Origin: Nitrobacter sp963807355
Lineage (GTDB): Bacteria; Pseudomonadota; Alphaproteobacteria; Rhizobiales; Xanthobacteraceae
Direction: 5' to 3'
Length of the DNA: 64,000 nucleotides
NCBI GenBank assembly: GCA_963807355.1
Contig: CAWEBX010000012.1
Span: 62,001 to 126,000, forward strand
Made by a program: the position numbers and the translations under genes. The notes beneath the pieces were generated by a model. That model saw only the letters and a list, made by a program, of their open reading frames with translations. It was not told where the DNA came from and searched no databases. Of the stretch, positions 1 through 8,807 are shown one piece after another (the stretch's first letter is position 1; every line of letters starts with the position of its first letter).

Positions 1-498
1 GACGGCGAAGCCTTTTTCACGGTTGCGAAAGACGCCGGACGGCCATTTATCGTCGAGGCTGGATCGGGGCGCACGACCGCACTCGGCACGGCATTCGGCG
101 TCGATTATCGCGATGACAGCGTGACCGTCGCCGTGACGGAGAGCGCCGTCGATGTCGTGCTCGGCAGTGACTCCACCCAAATTTCCGCCGGCTCGCTGAT
201 CACCTACGACAGCCGCCATATCGGAAAGCCCCGACAGTCGGAAATCGGCTCCGAACTTGCGTGGCGGGAGGGGCGGCTGATCTTCACGCAAGCACCTCTC
301 GGGCAAGCCGTGCAGGCGCTCAACCGCTGGCGCTCGGGACGCATTGTCGTCATGAGCAACTCGCTTGCAGAGCGTCCGATCACGCTCATTGTCAACCTCA
401 ACCGCACGGAGACAATCGTGGCGCAACTCGCAGAGGCGCTGCCGATCCGGATTGTTGCCGCCACGCCATACCTGACCCTGTTGTTTCCTGCCGACTGA
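1..498 (+). CDS. fecR: FecR-family anti-sigma/sigma regulator, C-terminal part (cut by window edge)
   Basis: The frame is open from the first base and ends at TGA 496-498, so only the last 165 or so residues are present. They match the periplasmic part of FecR proteins: a FecR core strand region (GTAFGVDYRDD), then the C-terminal domain with the pattern PLGQAVQALNRWRSGR. In the known system FecR sits in the inner membrane, senses a loaded TonB receptor and controls an ECF sigma factor. The next gene is a TonB receptor with an STN signalling domain, the normal partner, which supports the call. The sigma factor gene should lie upstream, outside the window. Confidence 0.88.
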   Translation, partial: DGEAFFTVAKDAGRPFIVEAGSGRTTALGTAFGVDYRDDSVTVAVTESAVDVVLGSDSTQISAGSLITYDSRHIGKPRQSEIGSELAWREGRLIFTQAPLGQAVQALNRWRSGRIVVMSNSLAERPITLIVNLNRTETIVAQLAEALPIRIVAATPYLTLLFPAD

Positions 499-601
499 TT
501 TTTTTGCGCCGGGCCTCAAAATTCCAAACCGTCGATTTGTCTGACTCTGTAACCGCGCTCCGGCATCTCTGCCGGAGCCTGTGTATAGGGGCTTTAGGGG
601 T

Positions 602-2431
602 ATGAGAAGCGAGGCAGGAAAAGGGCTGGTCGCGGAAGCATGGGCTGGAGCCTCGAACGGGTGGGCGGCTTGTCTGCTTCTATCGACGGCCCTGACAACA
701 GGCGTAATTGGTGTTGCGAACGCTCAGGTGCAGGGATCGAACGCGCCTGTCGCTGCCCCGGCTGCAAGTTATAATTTCTCTATTCCTCCCCAGCCGCTTG
801 CCGGCGCGATCTCCGCCTTCTCCCGTGTCACAGGCATTGATGTTGTCGGCGACGGTGGCATCGCGCGCAGTGTCCAGTCGTCCGGCGTATCGGGCAATCT
901 CACTCCGCAGCAGGCGCTGACCCGCCTTTTGGCGGGAACGGGTCTCAGTTATCGTTTTACGAATGCCTCAACCGTTGCAATTCAGAAGCCAAACGCGGAC
1001 GGCAGTATCGGCGCGATGCCGGCCGGTGCGATCTCGCTCGACACCATCGACGTACAGGGCGAGACCGCATGGGGACCGGTTGACGGTTATGTCGCGAGCC
1101 GTAGCGCGACCGGCACCAAGACCGACACGCCGCTGATCGAGGTGCCGCAGTCAATCTCGGTTATCACGCGCGACCAGATCGAGTACGCGGAAACCGAACA
1201 GCGTCAATGATGCCTTGAGTTACTCGCCAGGCGTATTTGCGGAAGCCAACGGTTATCAATCTGTTGCAAGGTATTTTATGCGCGGCTTTCAGGGCAACGA
1301 GGCTAACGGCTCCTTCTACCTGAATGGTTTGCAGACCACGGGGCTTCAGATCGAGACATACAGGTTGAGCGTATCGAGGTGATGCGTGGCCCGTCGTCGG
1401 TGCTCTATGGGCAAGGGCAGCCGGCCGGTATCGTGAACCTGGTGACGAAGCGTCCGACCGAGCAGACCATTCGCGAAGTGCAGCTTCAAGGCGGATCGTT
1501 CGATTACAAACAGGGGGCATTTGGTTTCAGTGGCCCAGCCAATGAAGATGAAACGCATTTATATCGTCTGACTGGCCTCGTTCGTAATGCGAATACGCAG
1601 ATCGATTTTTCAAAAGACGACCGGATATTCATCTCCGGAGCGGTAACATGGCGTCCCACCGATGTGGATACGTTCGATCGCAAGGCAGTCACGGAAGAAA
1701 CTCGAAGAGACCAAGCGCTCACCAAGCGAGTTGGGCTCGGCTACGAGTTCCAGACCGGGCTTGTGCCGTATGTAGGTTACTCTGAGTTGTTTACGCCGAT
1801 CACAGGTGCAGCTTTCGACGGCACACCCTTCAGGCCGGAAGCTGGTCAACAGTACGAAGTCGGCATCAAGTACCAGCCACCCGGCACAAAAATGCGCTTC
1901 GCTGCAGCGGTCTATGATCTTCGGCGTCAGAACGTTCTCACACCGGACCCAGACCCAACTCATGGTGGGAGATCGATTCAAACCGGGGAGGTCACATCGC
2001 GCGGTCTTGAACTGGAAGCCGTAGCCAACTTGACCAATAATTTTAGTCTGAACGCTACGTATACCTACAACGATACCAGAGTCACAAAGAGCAACAACGT
2101 CGATTTTGGCAAGCGTCCGGCGCGGACGCCGCAACACATCGCCTCACTCTGGGCCGATTACGCCATTCGCGAAGGTGCGCTGAACGGTCTCGGCTTCGGC
2201 GCAGGCGTCCGCTATGTCGGAGCCAGCGAGGGCGATTTCACCAACACCTTAGAGGCCCCCGCCTACACGCTGGTCGATGCCATGATCCGATACGACGTCG
2301 ACAGCTGGCGCTTCTCCGTCAACGCCAGCAACCTGTTCGACAAATACTACGTCGCGGCCTGCTTCTCGATGGCACAGTGCAATCTTGGTCGGGCACGTAC
2401 TATTCTCGGAACCGTGACCTATCGCTGGTAG
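602..2431 (+). pseudogene. TonB-dependent siderophore receptor (FhuA/FoxA-like) with STN domain, degraded
   Basis: The 5' part encodes a signal peptide (ending ANAQ) and an STN domain (YNFSIPPQPLAGAISAFSRV), then the plug start (VPQSISVITRDQIE). At about 1195-1202 the frame is lost. The next phase continues VNDALSYSPGVFAE and MRGFQG to about 1365, and a second shift is needed to reach ERIEVMRGPSSVLYG. The third phase runs to TAG 2431 and ends in a proper barrel terminus (NLFDKYY...GTVTYRW). The barrel is far too short: receptors of this type with STN are usually around 800 residues, here about 610 remain. Joins near codons for TWRPTDVDTF and ALTKRVGLGYEF look like deletion points. ATG 602 has AGGGG ten bases upstream; GTG 581 is an alternative start. 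Outer-membrane uptake of a ferric siderophore is inferred for the ancestor, and this copy cannot work. Confidence 0.86.
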
Positions 2432-2745
2432 CTCGCCCGCCAACGCCTCCCGACATGGGCGGCGGCCCGATCACGTTCGCCGTTCCAATCAGGTTTACAC
2501 AGGACGAACTCGGGCCCGAACGGCATCGGCTCCGGCACTGCAACCGAAACCAACTCCCGCTCGAAGAGCGAGAAGCCTCGCTGAGGAGACCTGCCCTCGC
2601 ATATTCCATCCAGTTTGATTCAAATTTCTGCACTCACGGCATCACCTCATTGAACACGTTTTCTAACGCGGCATTGAGAGACAGGCGCTAGGCTTGCGTT
2701 CTAAAGGGGGGTTGGATTTGACTCGACGGGAGCCTGGAGGCGACC
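2432..2745. other. Gene-free stretch between TonB pseudogene and flagellar island
   Basis: I see no convincing coding sequence, RNA gene or strong hairpin in these 314 bases. Short open frames here lack family-like sequence. The last bases carry the ribosome site GGAGG (2736-2740) of the following FlaG-like gene. Confidence 0.6.
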
Positions 2746-3111
2746 ATGGGTACGGATTTCAGTATCAAGCCGGTTGGCGCGCCGGTGGCGGCACCAATCG
2801 TTCAGCCGGCGAGTCCGGCCGCGGACGATGCGGTGGCGACTTAACTTCCGCCGAGCAAAAGCGTCACGGCGACGGACGTCAGCGCGCGCGCCCGTAACGA
2901 CCTGCGGACCTCCGGTGATACGCTGTCACGGCAGGTGGTGGTCGATCGTGATGCCGCCTCGGTCGTCTACCAGGTCGTCGATCGCCGGACGAGCCTCGTC
3001 GTGAAGCAGTTTCCCGAAGAGGCGATGCTGCGGCGACGCGCATATTTCCGCACGCTGGATTTGATGAACACTGAGCGCGAACCCTCGGCCGCCACCGATC
3101 GACGCGCCTAG
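2746..3111 (+). pseudogene. FlaG-like flagellar-locus protein, interrupted by one TAA codon
   Basis: A single frame from ATG 2746 (GGAGG five bases upstream) to TAG 3109-3111 encodes 121 residues with one stop, TAA at codon 33 (2842-2844). Before it the sequence is low-complexity, Pro/Ala-rich (KPVGAPVAAP). After it comes a region typical of small FlaG-like proteins: SRQVVVDRDAASVVYQVVD, then TSLVVKQFPEEAMLRRRAYF, like the FlaG pattern of a conserved D-x-x-T-x-x-V-x-x-Q-x-P-x-E. No shift is needed, so a point mutation (probably GAA or CAA to TAA) explains the break. The neighbouring flaF and flagellin genes support a role in filament assembly or length. No start with a good ribosome site follows the stop, so I expect no product. 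Confidence 0.72.
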
Positions 3112-3122
3112 AGCCTTAATGC

Positions 3123-3488
3123 TCAGTTCTGATGGACGTAGGCGTTCTCGAGCGTGCTTGCACCCGTCGCCGGATTGCTCATGACGGTGCTGACCTTCGC
3201 GGTGCCAGCCTTTGTCAGCACGAACTTTGAATCGCCGACCCGGAACGAATTGTTCTTTATCAGAACTTCCTGGTACTTGATCGTGCTTCCATACTGGTAC
3301 TTGGCTTTGGCGCGGAAACCATTGACGCCCGAAATCGTCACGGAGAACGGCTTCTGGTTGGCGTACTTGCCGCTCCATGTGCCTTCGAAAACCTTGGGAT
3401 CGACGTTAACATACCTTCCGGTGTTCAGATTGACGTTCTGACCGACCGTTGTGTAGTTCGATGCCAGGATGTTCAGGACGTCGGCCAA
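3123..3488 (-). CDS. Conserved hypothetical protein of the flagellar locus
   Basis: I do not recognise the family. The 121-residue product has no signal peptide or membrane segment and looks beta-rich, with alternating strands (FEGTWSGKYANQKPFSVTIS, then KYQYGSTIKYQEVLIKNNSF). It reads like a small barrel or lipocalin-type fold, but that is only an impression. The start used is TTG 3488; no ATG or GTG lies nearby in frame, and the frame stays open upstream into flaF, so the start is uncertain. It follows flaF on the same strand after 26 bases and is probably cotranscribed with it. Confidence 0.6.
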   Translation of the reverse strand: MADVLNILASNYTTVGQNVNLNTGRYVNVDPKVFEGTWSGKYANQKPFSVTISGVNGFRAKAKYQYGSTIKYQEVLIKNNSFRVGDSKFVLTKAGTAKVSTVMSNPATGASTLENAYVHQN

Positions 3489-3514
3489 TGATCCGGCTCC
3501 GTCTGTGACGGGGA

Positions 3515-3880
3515 TTACGCTCGACCGGACAAGCCGGCTGCGAGATTGCAGTTGATGTCGATCAGCGCCGTCAGCTTCGCAGGGTCTGGATTTATCTGCA
3601 TGTCGACTGTCTGCTTCATCACGAAAACGCCGATGTTGGCGATGTTCTGACGGACCTCCAACGGCTGCGGGTTACTCTCGCTGTCCGCCGCACTCATGAA
3701 GATCGACCACAAACGGCGGTTGAACAGCAGCGCCTTTTGCATGTCATTGTCGGGCCCTTTCCAGTTGTCCTGGATTTCCCGAAGCTGCCGCGCCGCTTTC
3801 AGTAAAGCCTGCGCCTCGATTTCACGCGGAGACGACGAGGTTTGAGCCGTCCGGGCGTAGGCTTGAGCAGCATTCGACAT
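3515..3880 (-). CDS. flaF: Flagellar biosynthesis regulator FlaF
   Basis: The 121-residue protein begins MSNAAQAYARTAQ and contains the FlaF pattern ALLKAARQLREIQDNW followed by FNRRLWSIFMSA, and ends with DINCNLAAGLSGR. FlaF is a small helical protein of alphaproteobacteria that is needed for flagellin secretion or translation and works against FlbT. Full length agrees with the family. It lies downstream of the two flagellin genes on the same strand, the usual place. FlbT, its normal partner, is here on the other strand at 8.2 kb, beyond the flagellins. Confidence 0.9.
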   Translation of the reverse strand: MSNAAQAYARTAQTSSSPREIEAQALLKAARQLREIQDNWKGPDNDMQKALLFNRRLWSIFMSAADSESNPQPLEVRQNIANIGVFVMKQTVDMQINPDPAKLTALIDINCNLAAGLSGRA

Positions 3881-4147
3881 CTAAAACCGCGGGGAAAAGG
3901 ACAAGGGCGCACGCAACTCCGCGTTGCCGAATGTCTATCAGCACCACCTTTAAAATGGGTTACCCGGCGTTTTCACATGCGTCGAAAAAATGTCAAATGC
4001 AGCGGGTTCTGCAATGGCGCCGTAGAGTATTTTGCTTCTGATTGTTGCGAGTGGCTCTTTCAATTTTCACATTCGCCGGAGCATGCGCTGAAGCGGGATG
4101 CGAATTTCGAAAGCGACCCTGGCGACATCAGGCCCGAGCTTACGTCA

Positions 4148-5764
4148 TCAGCGTAGCAATTGCAGGACGCTCTGTTGTGACTGGTTGGCCAGCGCCAGTG
4201 CGGACACCGCGATCGACTGACGGGTTGCCAAGGCTTGGCTGTTTGCCGCTTCCTCGTTGGTGTCGGCGAGGGTCAGGTTCGACGAGCCGGTCTGTAACAC
4301 GTTGATAAGGTTCTTCGAGAAGTCCTGACGGATTTGCACGATCGACAGGTTCGAACCAAGCGTCGAGGCCTGCGTGCGCAGGGTGGTCGACGCTCTGTCG
4401 AGGCTGGCGATCACGCTGTTGGCCGAGCCGTTGTCCAGGAAGTCGATGCCCACCGTCAGGGCCGACAGTCCAAGGCCAGCTGCATTCATGTTGGTGCCGG
4501 TGATCGTGAGCGTGGACTTTGCGGTCTCGTTGAAGATGAGCTTCAGCGTGTCGCCGCTCAGCAAATTGATGCCGTTGAAAGACGAGTCCGCTGCCGTCGT
4601 GTTTATTTGCTGAATGATGTTGTTGTATTGACTGACGAGGCCGGCGCGAGCCGCCTGAACCGCTGGATCTTGAACGGGCGCGCCGGCGACAAGGCCATTG
4701 AACGCATATCCCGCGCCAGCCGCGGTCCCGCCGATCGCGCCAATGGTCTCGGCGGCGGCCTCGTTGGCGGTCGAGATCGTGATGACGCCTGCCGAATTGA
4801 TCGTGGCCTGGAGATTGTTTGAAGCAAGCTGCGCGTTCAGGTCGTTAAGGGTTCTGACGGTACCGTTGGTGCCGTCACCGAACGTGACGTTGGTCGCGAC
4901 GCCGCCGCCGGTTGCCCCGATCGTCAGCGTCTTGCCGTCGAGGTTTCCCGCGCCCCCGCCGCGCGCCGTCGTTCCCGCGCTCAAGCCTAGCTTTGCGAGA
5001 ACTCCGGCCGGCGTGGAGTTCGTCAGCGCCAGGTCATGAGCGATACCGGTGTTGAGCGCGATCTGCCCGCTGCCGTTGACTGTCGATGCCGTGGCGGGCG
5101 TGGTGTTGCCGTTCAGCGCATCGATCACGCCGGTCAACGCGCTGAGTGTCTGGTCGATGCCGATCGTGACGTTTCCGGAAGGGTCGGTCGTCGCTGCGCC
5201 CGACGCCGCGAACGTGATGGTCTTGCCGTTGACGGAAAAGCTCTCTCCAGCCGCGGGGCCGGTCGGCGTCGCAACCGCGCCGTCGGTCAGCGCGCTGATA
5301 AGGGTGGCGCCGGTCGCGGCGGCGTTGGCGGTGCCGGTCTTCAGGGCGGTGCCGGGCGTTGCGGCGACATTTGTGAACGGTGTCGTGCCCCTGAGATCGA
5401 GCGCGGTCGCGCCCGTTACGGGAAGACTTTCCACCGACGATTTCTGTGAATAGCCGACTTGGGATTGCAGAACCTGATTGGCGACCGACTTCGCCGTGTC
5501 CACCAGCTTCTGCAGCGAGGTCAGGCCGGTATTGGCCGCCTGCAGCACTTGTATGCCGTTGCCGATGCCGTCGAGCAGGTTGCTGATATCGTTGGCGCGG
5601 TTGTCGAGCGCTGCTGCCGTGAAATAATTGGTCGGGTTGTCGAGGGCCGTATTGACCTTCTTGCCGGTGGAAAGACGGTTCTGCGTTTGCGCCAGCAGAT
5701 CGGCGGTAGACTGCAGCGAGAGCAAATTCTGGCGAACGGATGCCGAGAGAACGATGTCGGACAT
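4148..5764 (-). CDS. fliC: Flagellin, second copy
   Basis: The 538-residue product has the conserved flagellin N-terminal helices (VLSASVRQNLLSLQSTADLL, then NRLSTGKKVNTALDNPTNYF) and the conserved C-terminal helices ending QQSVLQLLR. The middle, about residues 150-380, is a Gly/Ala/Thr-rich surface domain with repeats of the type TITFAASG and GKTLTIGA. The final 70 or so residues are the same as in the other flagellin at 6256-7866, while the centres differ, so the two are paralogues by tandem duplication. GGGAAGG lies six bases before the ATG. It is exported by the flagellar type III system and polymerises into the filament. Confidence 0.95.
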   Translation of the reverse strand: MSDIVLSASVRQNLLSLQSTADLLAQTQNRLSTGKKVNTALDNPTNYFTAAALDNRANDISNLLDGIGNGIQVLQAANTGLTSLQKLVDTAKSVANQVLQSQVGYSQKSSVESLPVTGATALDLRGTTPFTNVAATPGTALKTGTANAAATGATLISALTDGAVATPTGPAAGESFSVNGKTITFAASGAATTDPSGNVTIGIDQTLSALTGVIDALNGNTTPATASTVNGSGQIALNTGIAHDLALTNSTPAGVLAKLGLSAGTTARGGGAGNLDGKTLTIGATGGGVATNVTFGDGTNGTVRTLNDLNAQLASNNLQATINSAGVITISTANEAAAETIGAIGGTAAGAGYAFNGLVAGAPVQDPAVQAARAGLVSQYNNIIQQINTTAADSSFNGINLLSGDTLKLIFNETAKSTLTITGTNMNAAGLGLSALTVGIDFLDNGSANSVIASLDRASTTLRTQASTLGSNLSIVQIRQDFSKNLINVLQTGSSNLTLADTNEEAANSQALATRQSIAVSALALANQSQQSVLQLLR

Positions 5765-6202
5765 GTCTGGCCTTCCCTAACCTGCGCGGACGCCAACTCG
5801 CCCCAAGAGCCGGTCCCTGGTCGGAAAGGTGAACAAGACGTTTTAATTTATGGTTAACCCCGGATTAATCCCCCGCTCGATGTCGTGGCCATCAGAAGCA
5901 GTCGTGACGTTCGTGGCGTGTCACGTGCTTTCTGAACTCAAGCGGCAGAATGCAAGGTGGATTAGGGTTTTGTCCCACTATGTTAACTACGAAATTCAAC
6001 AGCTCGGAAGCATCGCCCCACGAACAATTTTCGTCGTTCTTTCAAGACCTCATGAACAACCACTGACAATCCGGCTTCAGAAGAATTGGACAGCCGGCTA
6101 AAGCTATTCCGCTTTGATGAAATCAAACCCGAACCCTTAGCTTTTTGTTTGATGGGTTTTCTTCACGCGAACCAGTGTCCACTTCGCTCGAAACGCTACA
6201 AC
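5765..6202. other. Intergenic region between the two flagellin genes, with palindromic repeats
   Basis: About 440 bases without a supported gene. The 5' side (seen from the minus strand) must carry any promoter of the second flagellin; I cannot assign a sigma factor from sequence alone. At 6101-6145 there is a palindrome (AAGCT...TTTGAT-ga-AATCAAA...AGCTT), and at 6155-6199 a copy of the dispersed element described for 20261-20310. Confidence 0.55.
6155..6199 (+). repeat. Dispersed palindromic intergenic element, copy 1
   Basis: This copy reads TTTTCTTCACGCGAACCAG, then TCCACTTCGCTCGAAACGCT. It matches the copies near 8725, 20261 and 59766, with several mismatches. The two ends can pair (GTTTTCTTC with a shifted GAAAAC/GAAACGC), so transcripts could fold. 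It sits just downstream of the flagellin terminator. Confidence 0.65.
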
Positions 6203-6228
6203 AAAAAACGGCGGGGTTTCCCCCGCCG
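6203..6228 (-). terminator. Rho-independent terminator of the first flagellin gene
   Basis: On the minus strand an 8-bp GC-only stem (CGGCGGGG with CCCCGCCG, 6209-6216 and 6221-6228) with a four-base loop is followed directly by six U residues (A run at 6203-6208 on the plus strand). It lies about 28 bases after the stop of the flagellin at 6256. This suggests that the first flagellin is mostly transcribed alone. Confidence 0.9.
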
Positions 6229-6255
6229 CTTCCGTCGTCTGAGATGCGTTTGCGA

Positions 6256-7866
6256 TCAGCGGAGCAGCTGCAGCACGCTCTGCTGCGACTGGTTGGCCAG
6301 CGCGAGCGCCGACACCGCGATCGACTGGCGGGTGGCCAGCGCCTGGCTGTTCGCCGCTTCCTCGTTGGTGTCAGCCAGCGTCAGGTTCGACGAACCGGTC
6401 TGCAACACATTGATCAGGTTCTTCGAGAAGTCCTGACGGATCTGCACGATCGACAGGTTCGAACCGAAGGTCGAAGCCTGCGAGCGCAGCGTGCCGGACG
6501 CGTTGTTGAGCGAGTCCAGAACCTTGTTGGTCGAGGCGTTGTCGAGGAAGTCGGTGCCCTTGACCAGCGACGCGAGGCCGAGGCCAGCCGGATCGAAGGT
6601 CACGCCCTGAATGGTCAGAGTGGACTTGCCGGTTTCGTTGAACACCAGCTTGAGCTGATCGCCGTTCAGCAGGTTGACGCCGTTGAAGGACGAATCCTGC
6701 GCGGTGGTCTTGATCTGGTCGATCACCGCATTGTACTGGCTGATCAGCGTCGCGCGGTTGTTCTGCGCGTTGGCGTCTTCCACCGGCGCATTCACCGTCA
6801 CGGAAGCTCCGAACAGGCCTGCACCAGCAGCAACCGCCGTACCACCGAACGCACCGATCGTCGCATGGGCGTGATCGTTGGTCGTAGTGAAGGTCAGCGC
6901 GCCAGCCGTGCTGATCGAGGCCGTCAGGTTGTTCGCGGCAAGCGCCGTGTTCAACTGATCGAGGGTCGTGACGCCGCCAGAACCGAAGGTGATGCTGGTC
7001 GCGGTGCCACCGTCGGTCGCGGCAATCGTCAGCGTCTTGCCGTCGAGCGCAGCCGGAGTACCGGCGGTGCGAGCGTAGGTGTTGGCAGAGAGGCCGAGCT
7101 TGGTGAGTGCAGATCCGCTGATCACCAGATCCTGGGCCGTACCGGTGTGGATCGAAATCGCACCGGCCGCGATTGTGGACGTGCCGGCAGTATTGCCCGT
7201 GATCGCATCGATGGCATCGAGGACGTCACCGACGTCACCGGTGGTCACGTCGATCGAGAGCGTGCCAGCCGTAGCCGAACCGCTAGTGCCGGAACCACTA
7301 TTGAACGAAATCGTCCTGCCGTTCACGACGATGGTGTCGGATGCGCTGATATTGGACGCAAGGTTGTCCGAACCTGCACCCGCCGTACCAGCCAGCTTGG
7401 TCGCAGTCGTGATCGCGGCTGCGCCACCGCTGTCGTCGTTGTTAACCGCCGAGCCGGTCACGGTCCGGTCGGTCGAAGCGCCGCCCGGTCCGAGCAGGTT
7501 GTCCGCCGTCGCGCCAGTGATGGCGGCGGTGGTTGCCTGCGACTTGGTCGAATATCCCGTGGTCGCCTGAAGCGCCTGGTTGGCGATCGACTTGGCGGTA
7601 TCGACCAGCTTCTGCAGCGAGGTGATACCGGTGTTGGCAGCCTGCAGCACTTGCACGCCGTTGCCGATCGAGTCGAGCAGGTTGTTGATGTCGCTGGCGC
7701 GGTTGTTGAGGCCCTGCGCGGTGAAGAAGTTGGTCGGGTTGTCGAGCGCCGAGTTGACCTTGTTGCCGGTGGCAAGACGGTTCTGCGTGGTGGAGAGCAG
7801 ATCAGCGGTTGACTGGAGGGAAAGCAGATTCTGGCGAACCGATGCGGAGAGAACGATATCGGACAT
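6256..7866 (-). CDS. fliC: Flagellin, first copy
   Basis: The 536-residue protein shares the flagellin ends with its neighbour: N-terminal VLSASVRQNLLSLQSTADLL and NRLATGNKVNSALDNPTNFF, C-terminal LADTNEEAANSQALATRQSI to QQSVLQLLR. The central domain (about 140-370) is Gly/Ser/Thr-rich and clearly diverged from the second copy (GRTISFNSGSGTSGSATAG). It is intact, has its own terminator, and is preceded by a 356-base divergent spacer shared with flbT. Its product would be a main filament subunit. Two flagellins may build a mixed filament. Confidence 0.95.
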   Translation of the reverse strand: MSDIVLSASVRQNLLSLQSTADLLSTTQNRLATGNKVNSALDNPTNFFTAQGLNNRASDINNLLDSIGNGVQVLQAANTGITSLQKLVDTAKSIANQALQATTGYSTKSQATTAAITGATADNLLGPGGASTDRTVTGSAVNNDDSGGAAAITTATKLAGTAGAGSDNLASNISASDTIVVNGRTISFNSGSGTSGSATAGTLSIDVTTGDVGDVLDAIDAITGNTAGTSTIAAGAISIHTGTAQDLVISGSALTKLGLSANTYARTAGTPAALDGKTLTIAATDGGTATSITFGSGGVTTLDQLNTALAANNLTASISTAGALTFTTTNDHAHATIGAFGGTAVAAGAGLFGASVTVNAPVEDANAQNNRATLISQYNAVIDQIKTTAQDSSFNGVNLLNGDQLKLVFNETGKSTLTIQGVTFDPAGLGLASLVKGTDFLDNASTNKVLDSLNNASGTLRSQASTFGSNLSIVQIRQDFSKNLINVLQTGSSNLTLADTNEEAANSQALATRQSIAVSALALANQSQQSVLQLLR

Positions 7867-8222
7867 CTTTCATACCTTTCTGGTGTGAATACACATACGC
7901 CCATACGCCGAAGATCCTCGGCGAGGCGCCACACTGGTGTGAAGACTTCTAAGAAAGCATGAACCGATCGCAGACTCGCGCGGCCGTTCGGCCGGCGTCG
8001 GAAGCGAGCGCGTGGCCTTGATTTGTGCCGGTATCGACGGGATTCAAGGACATTCCCTTTCCGGTGGCCGCCACCACCGTTTACCGGGCGTTAACCATAA
8101 TCGGGAAGGATCACGGCCAGACTGTCCGCGATGCTCGCGCCGACGCGGCCGTCCGCCGCATTTCGCAGCGAATGGCAGTGCCGTGCGTTTCGGCACGCTT
8201 CATTCAATGACAGGAAACCGTC
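7867..8222. promoter_or_regulatory. Divergent flagellin/flbT intergenic region
   Basis: These 356 bases separate the minus-strand flagellin from plus-strand flbT and must hold both promoters. I could not identify a sigma-28 or sigma-54 promoter with confidence. Because FlbT controls flagellin mRNA in this bacterial class, the long flagellin leader (minus strand, just upstream of 7866) is the likely place of that control. Confidence 0.45.
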
Positions 8223-8651
8223 ATGGCGCTGAAAGTCGAACTGAAGCCGCATGAACGCATCATCATCGGCGCCTGCGTTGTCACCAACACCGACCAGCGC
8301 GCGCGGCTTTTGATCGAAGGCGACAAGATTCCGATCCTTCGCGAGAAGGACATTTTGACGCCTGAAACAGCGGATACGCCCGCCAAGCTGATCTACCTCG
8401 CGGTGCAACTGATGTACCTGTCGCCGGAGCCACAGATCAATCACGGCACGTATTTCAGCCTGCTGCGCGACATCATCACCACCATGCCGGGCGCGTGGCC
8501 GATCATCGAGGGCATCAACAACGACATCCTCAACGGCGACCTCTACAAGGCGCTGAAGGAAGTCAAGAAACTGATCGCCTACGAAAAGAAGCTGGCGGGT
8601 ATGAGCGACAGCACCGCCGATCGCGCCGACAGCAGACGACGCTCCGCCTGA
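8223..8651 (+). CDS. flbT: Flagellin translation regulator FlbT
   Basis: The 142-residue protein shows the FlbT pattern: MALKVELKPHERIIIGACVV, then LLIEGDKIPILREKDIL, and YLAVQLMYLSP. In Caulobacter and Brucella FlbT acts after transcription on flagellin mRNA (via the leader) and balances FlaF. Length is normal. The C-terminus after about residue 125 is short, polar and not conserved. It is transcribed away from the flagellins, so flaF and flbT are split on opposite sides of the flagellin pair. Confidence 0.9.
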   Translation: MALKVELKPHERIIIGACVVTNTDQRARLLIEGDKIPILREKDILTPETADTPAKLIYLAVQLMYLSPEPQINHGTYFSLLRDIITTMPGAWPIIEGINNDILNGDLYKALKEVKKLIAYEKKLAGMSDSTADRADSRRRSA

Positions 8652-8724
8652 AATCACGCCGCGCGAGCATTTCCGGTCAAGTGAAATCCGGTTAGCAGAA
8701 AGAAAATGCCTTCGATCAATCTGC

Positions 8725-8770
8725 GCGTATTTCGATCGCGAACCGGTATCCACTTCGCTCGAAAACGCCA
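8725..8770 (+). repeat. Dispersed palindromic intergenic element, copy 2
   Basis: The copy contains CGCGAACCGGTATCCACTTC followed by GCTCGAAAACGCCAT, almost the same as copies at 20261 and 59766. Just upstream (8667-8710) is a related palindrome with GCATTTCCGGTCAAGTGAAA. Together they fill most of the space between flbT and the convergent decarboxylase gene. Confidence 0.7.
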
Positions 8771-8807
8771 TAATACGCGCCGACGCGGGCGCGCGGCCGT
8801 CCCGGCT

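Noticed and set aside
2694..3004. Small overlapping frames over the FlaG-like gene
   Set aside because: They are in other phases than the FlaG-like sequence and carry Arg-rich random-looking residues.
6145..7812. Long open frame (555 residues) on the plus strand
   Set aside because: It is antisense to the intact flagellin at 6256-7866; it is Arg-rich without a family and has no ribosome site.
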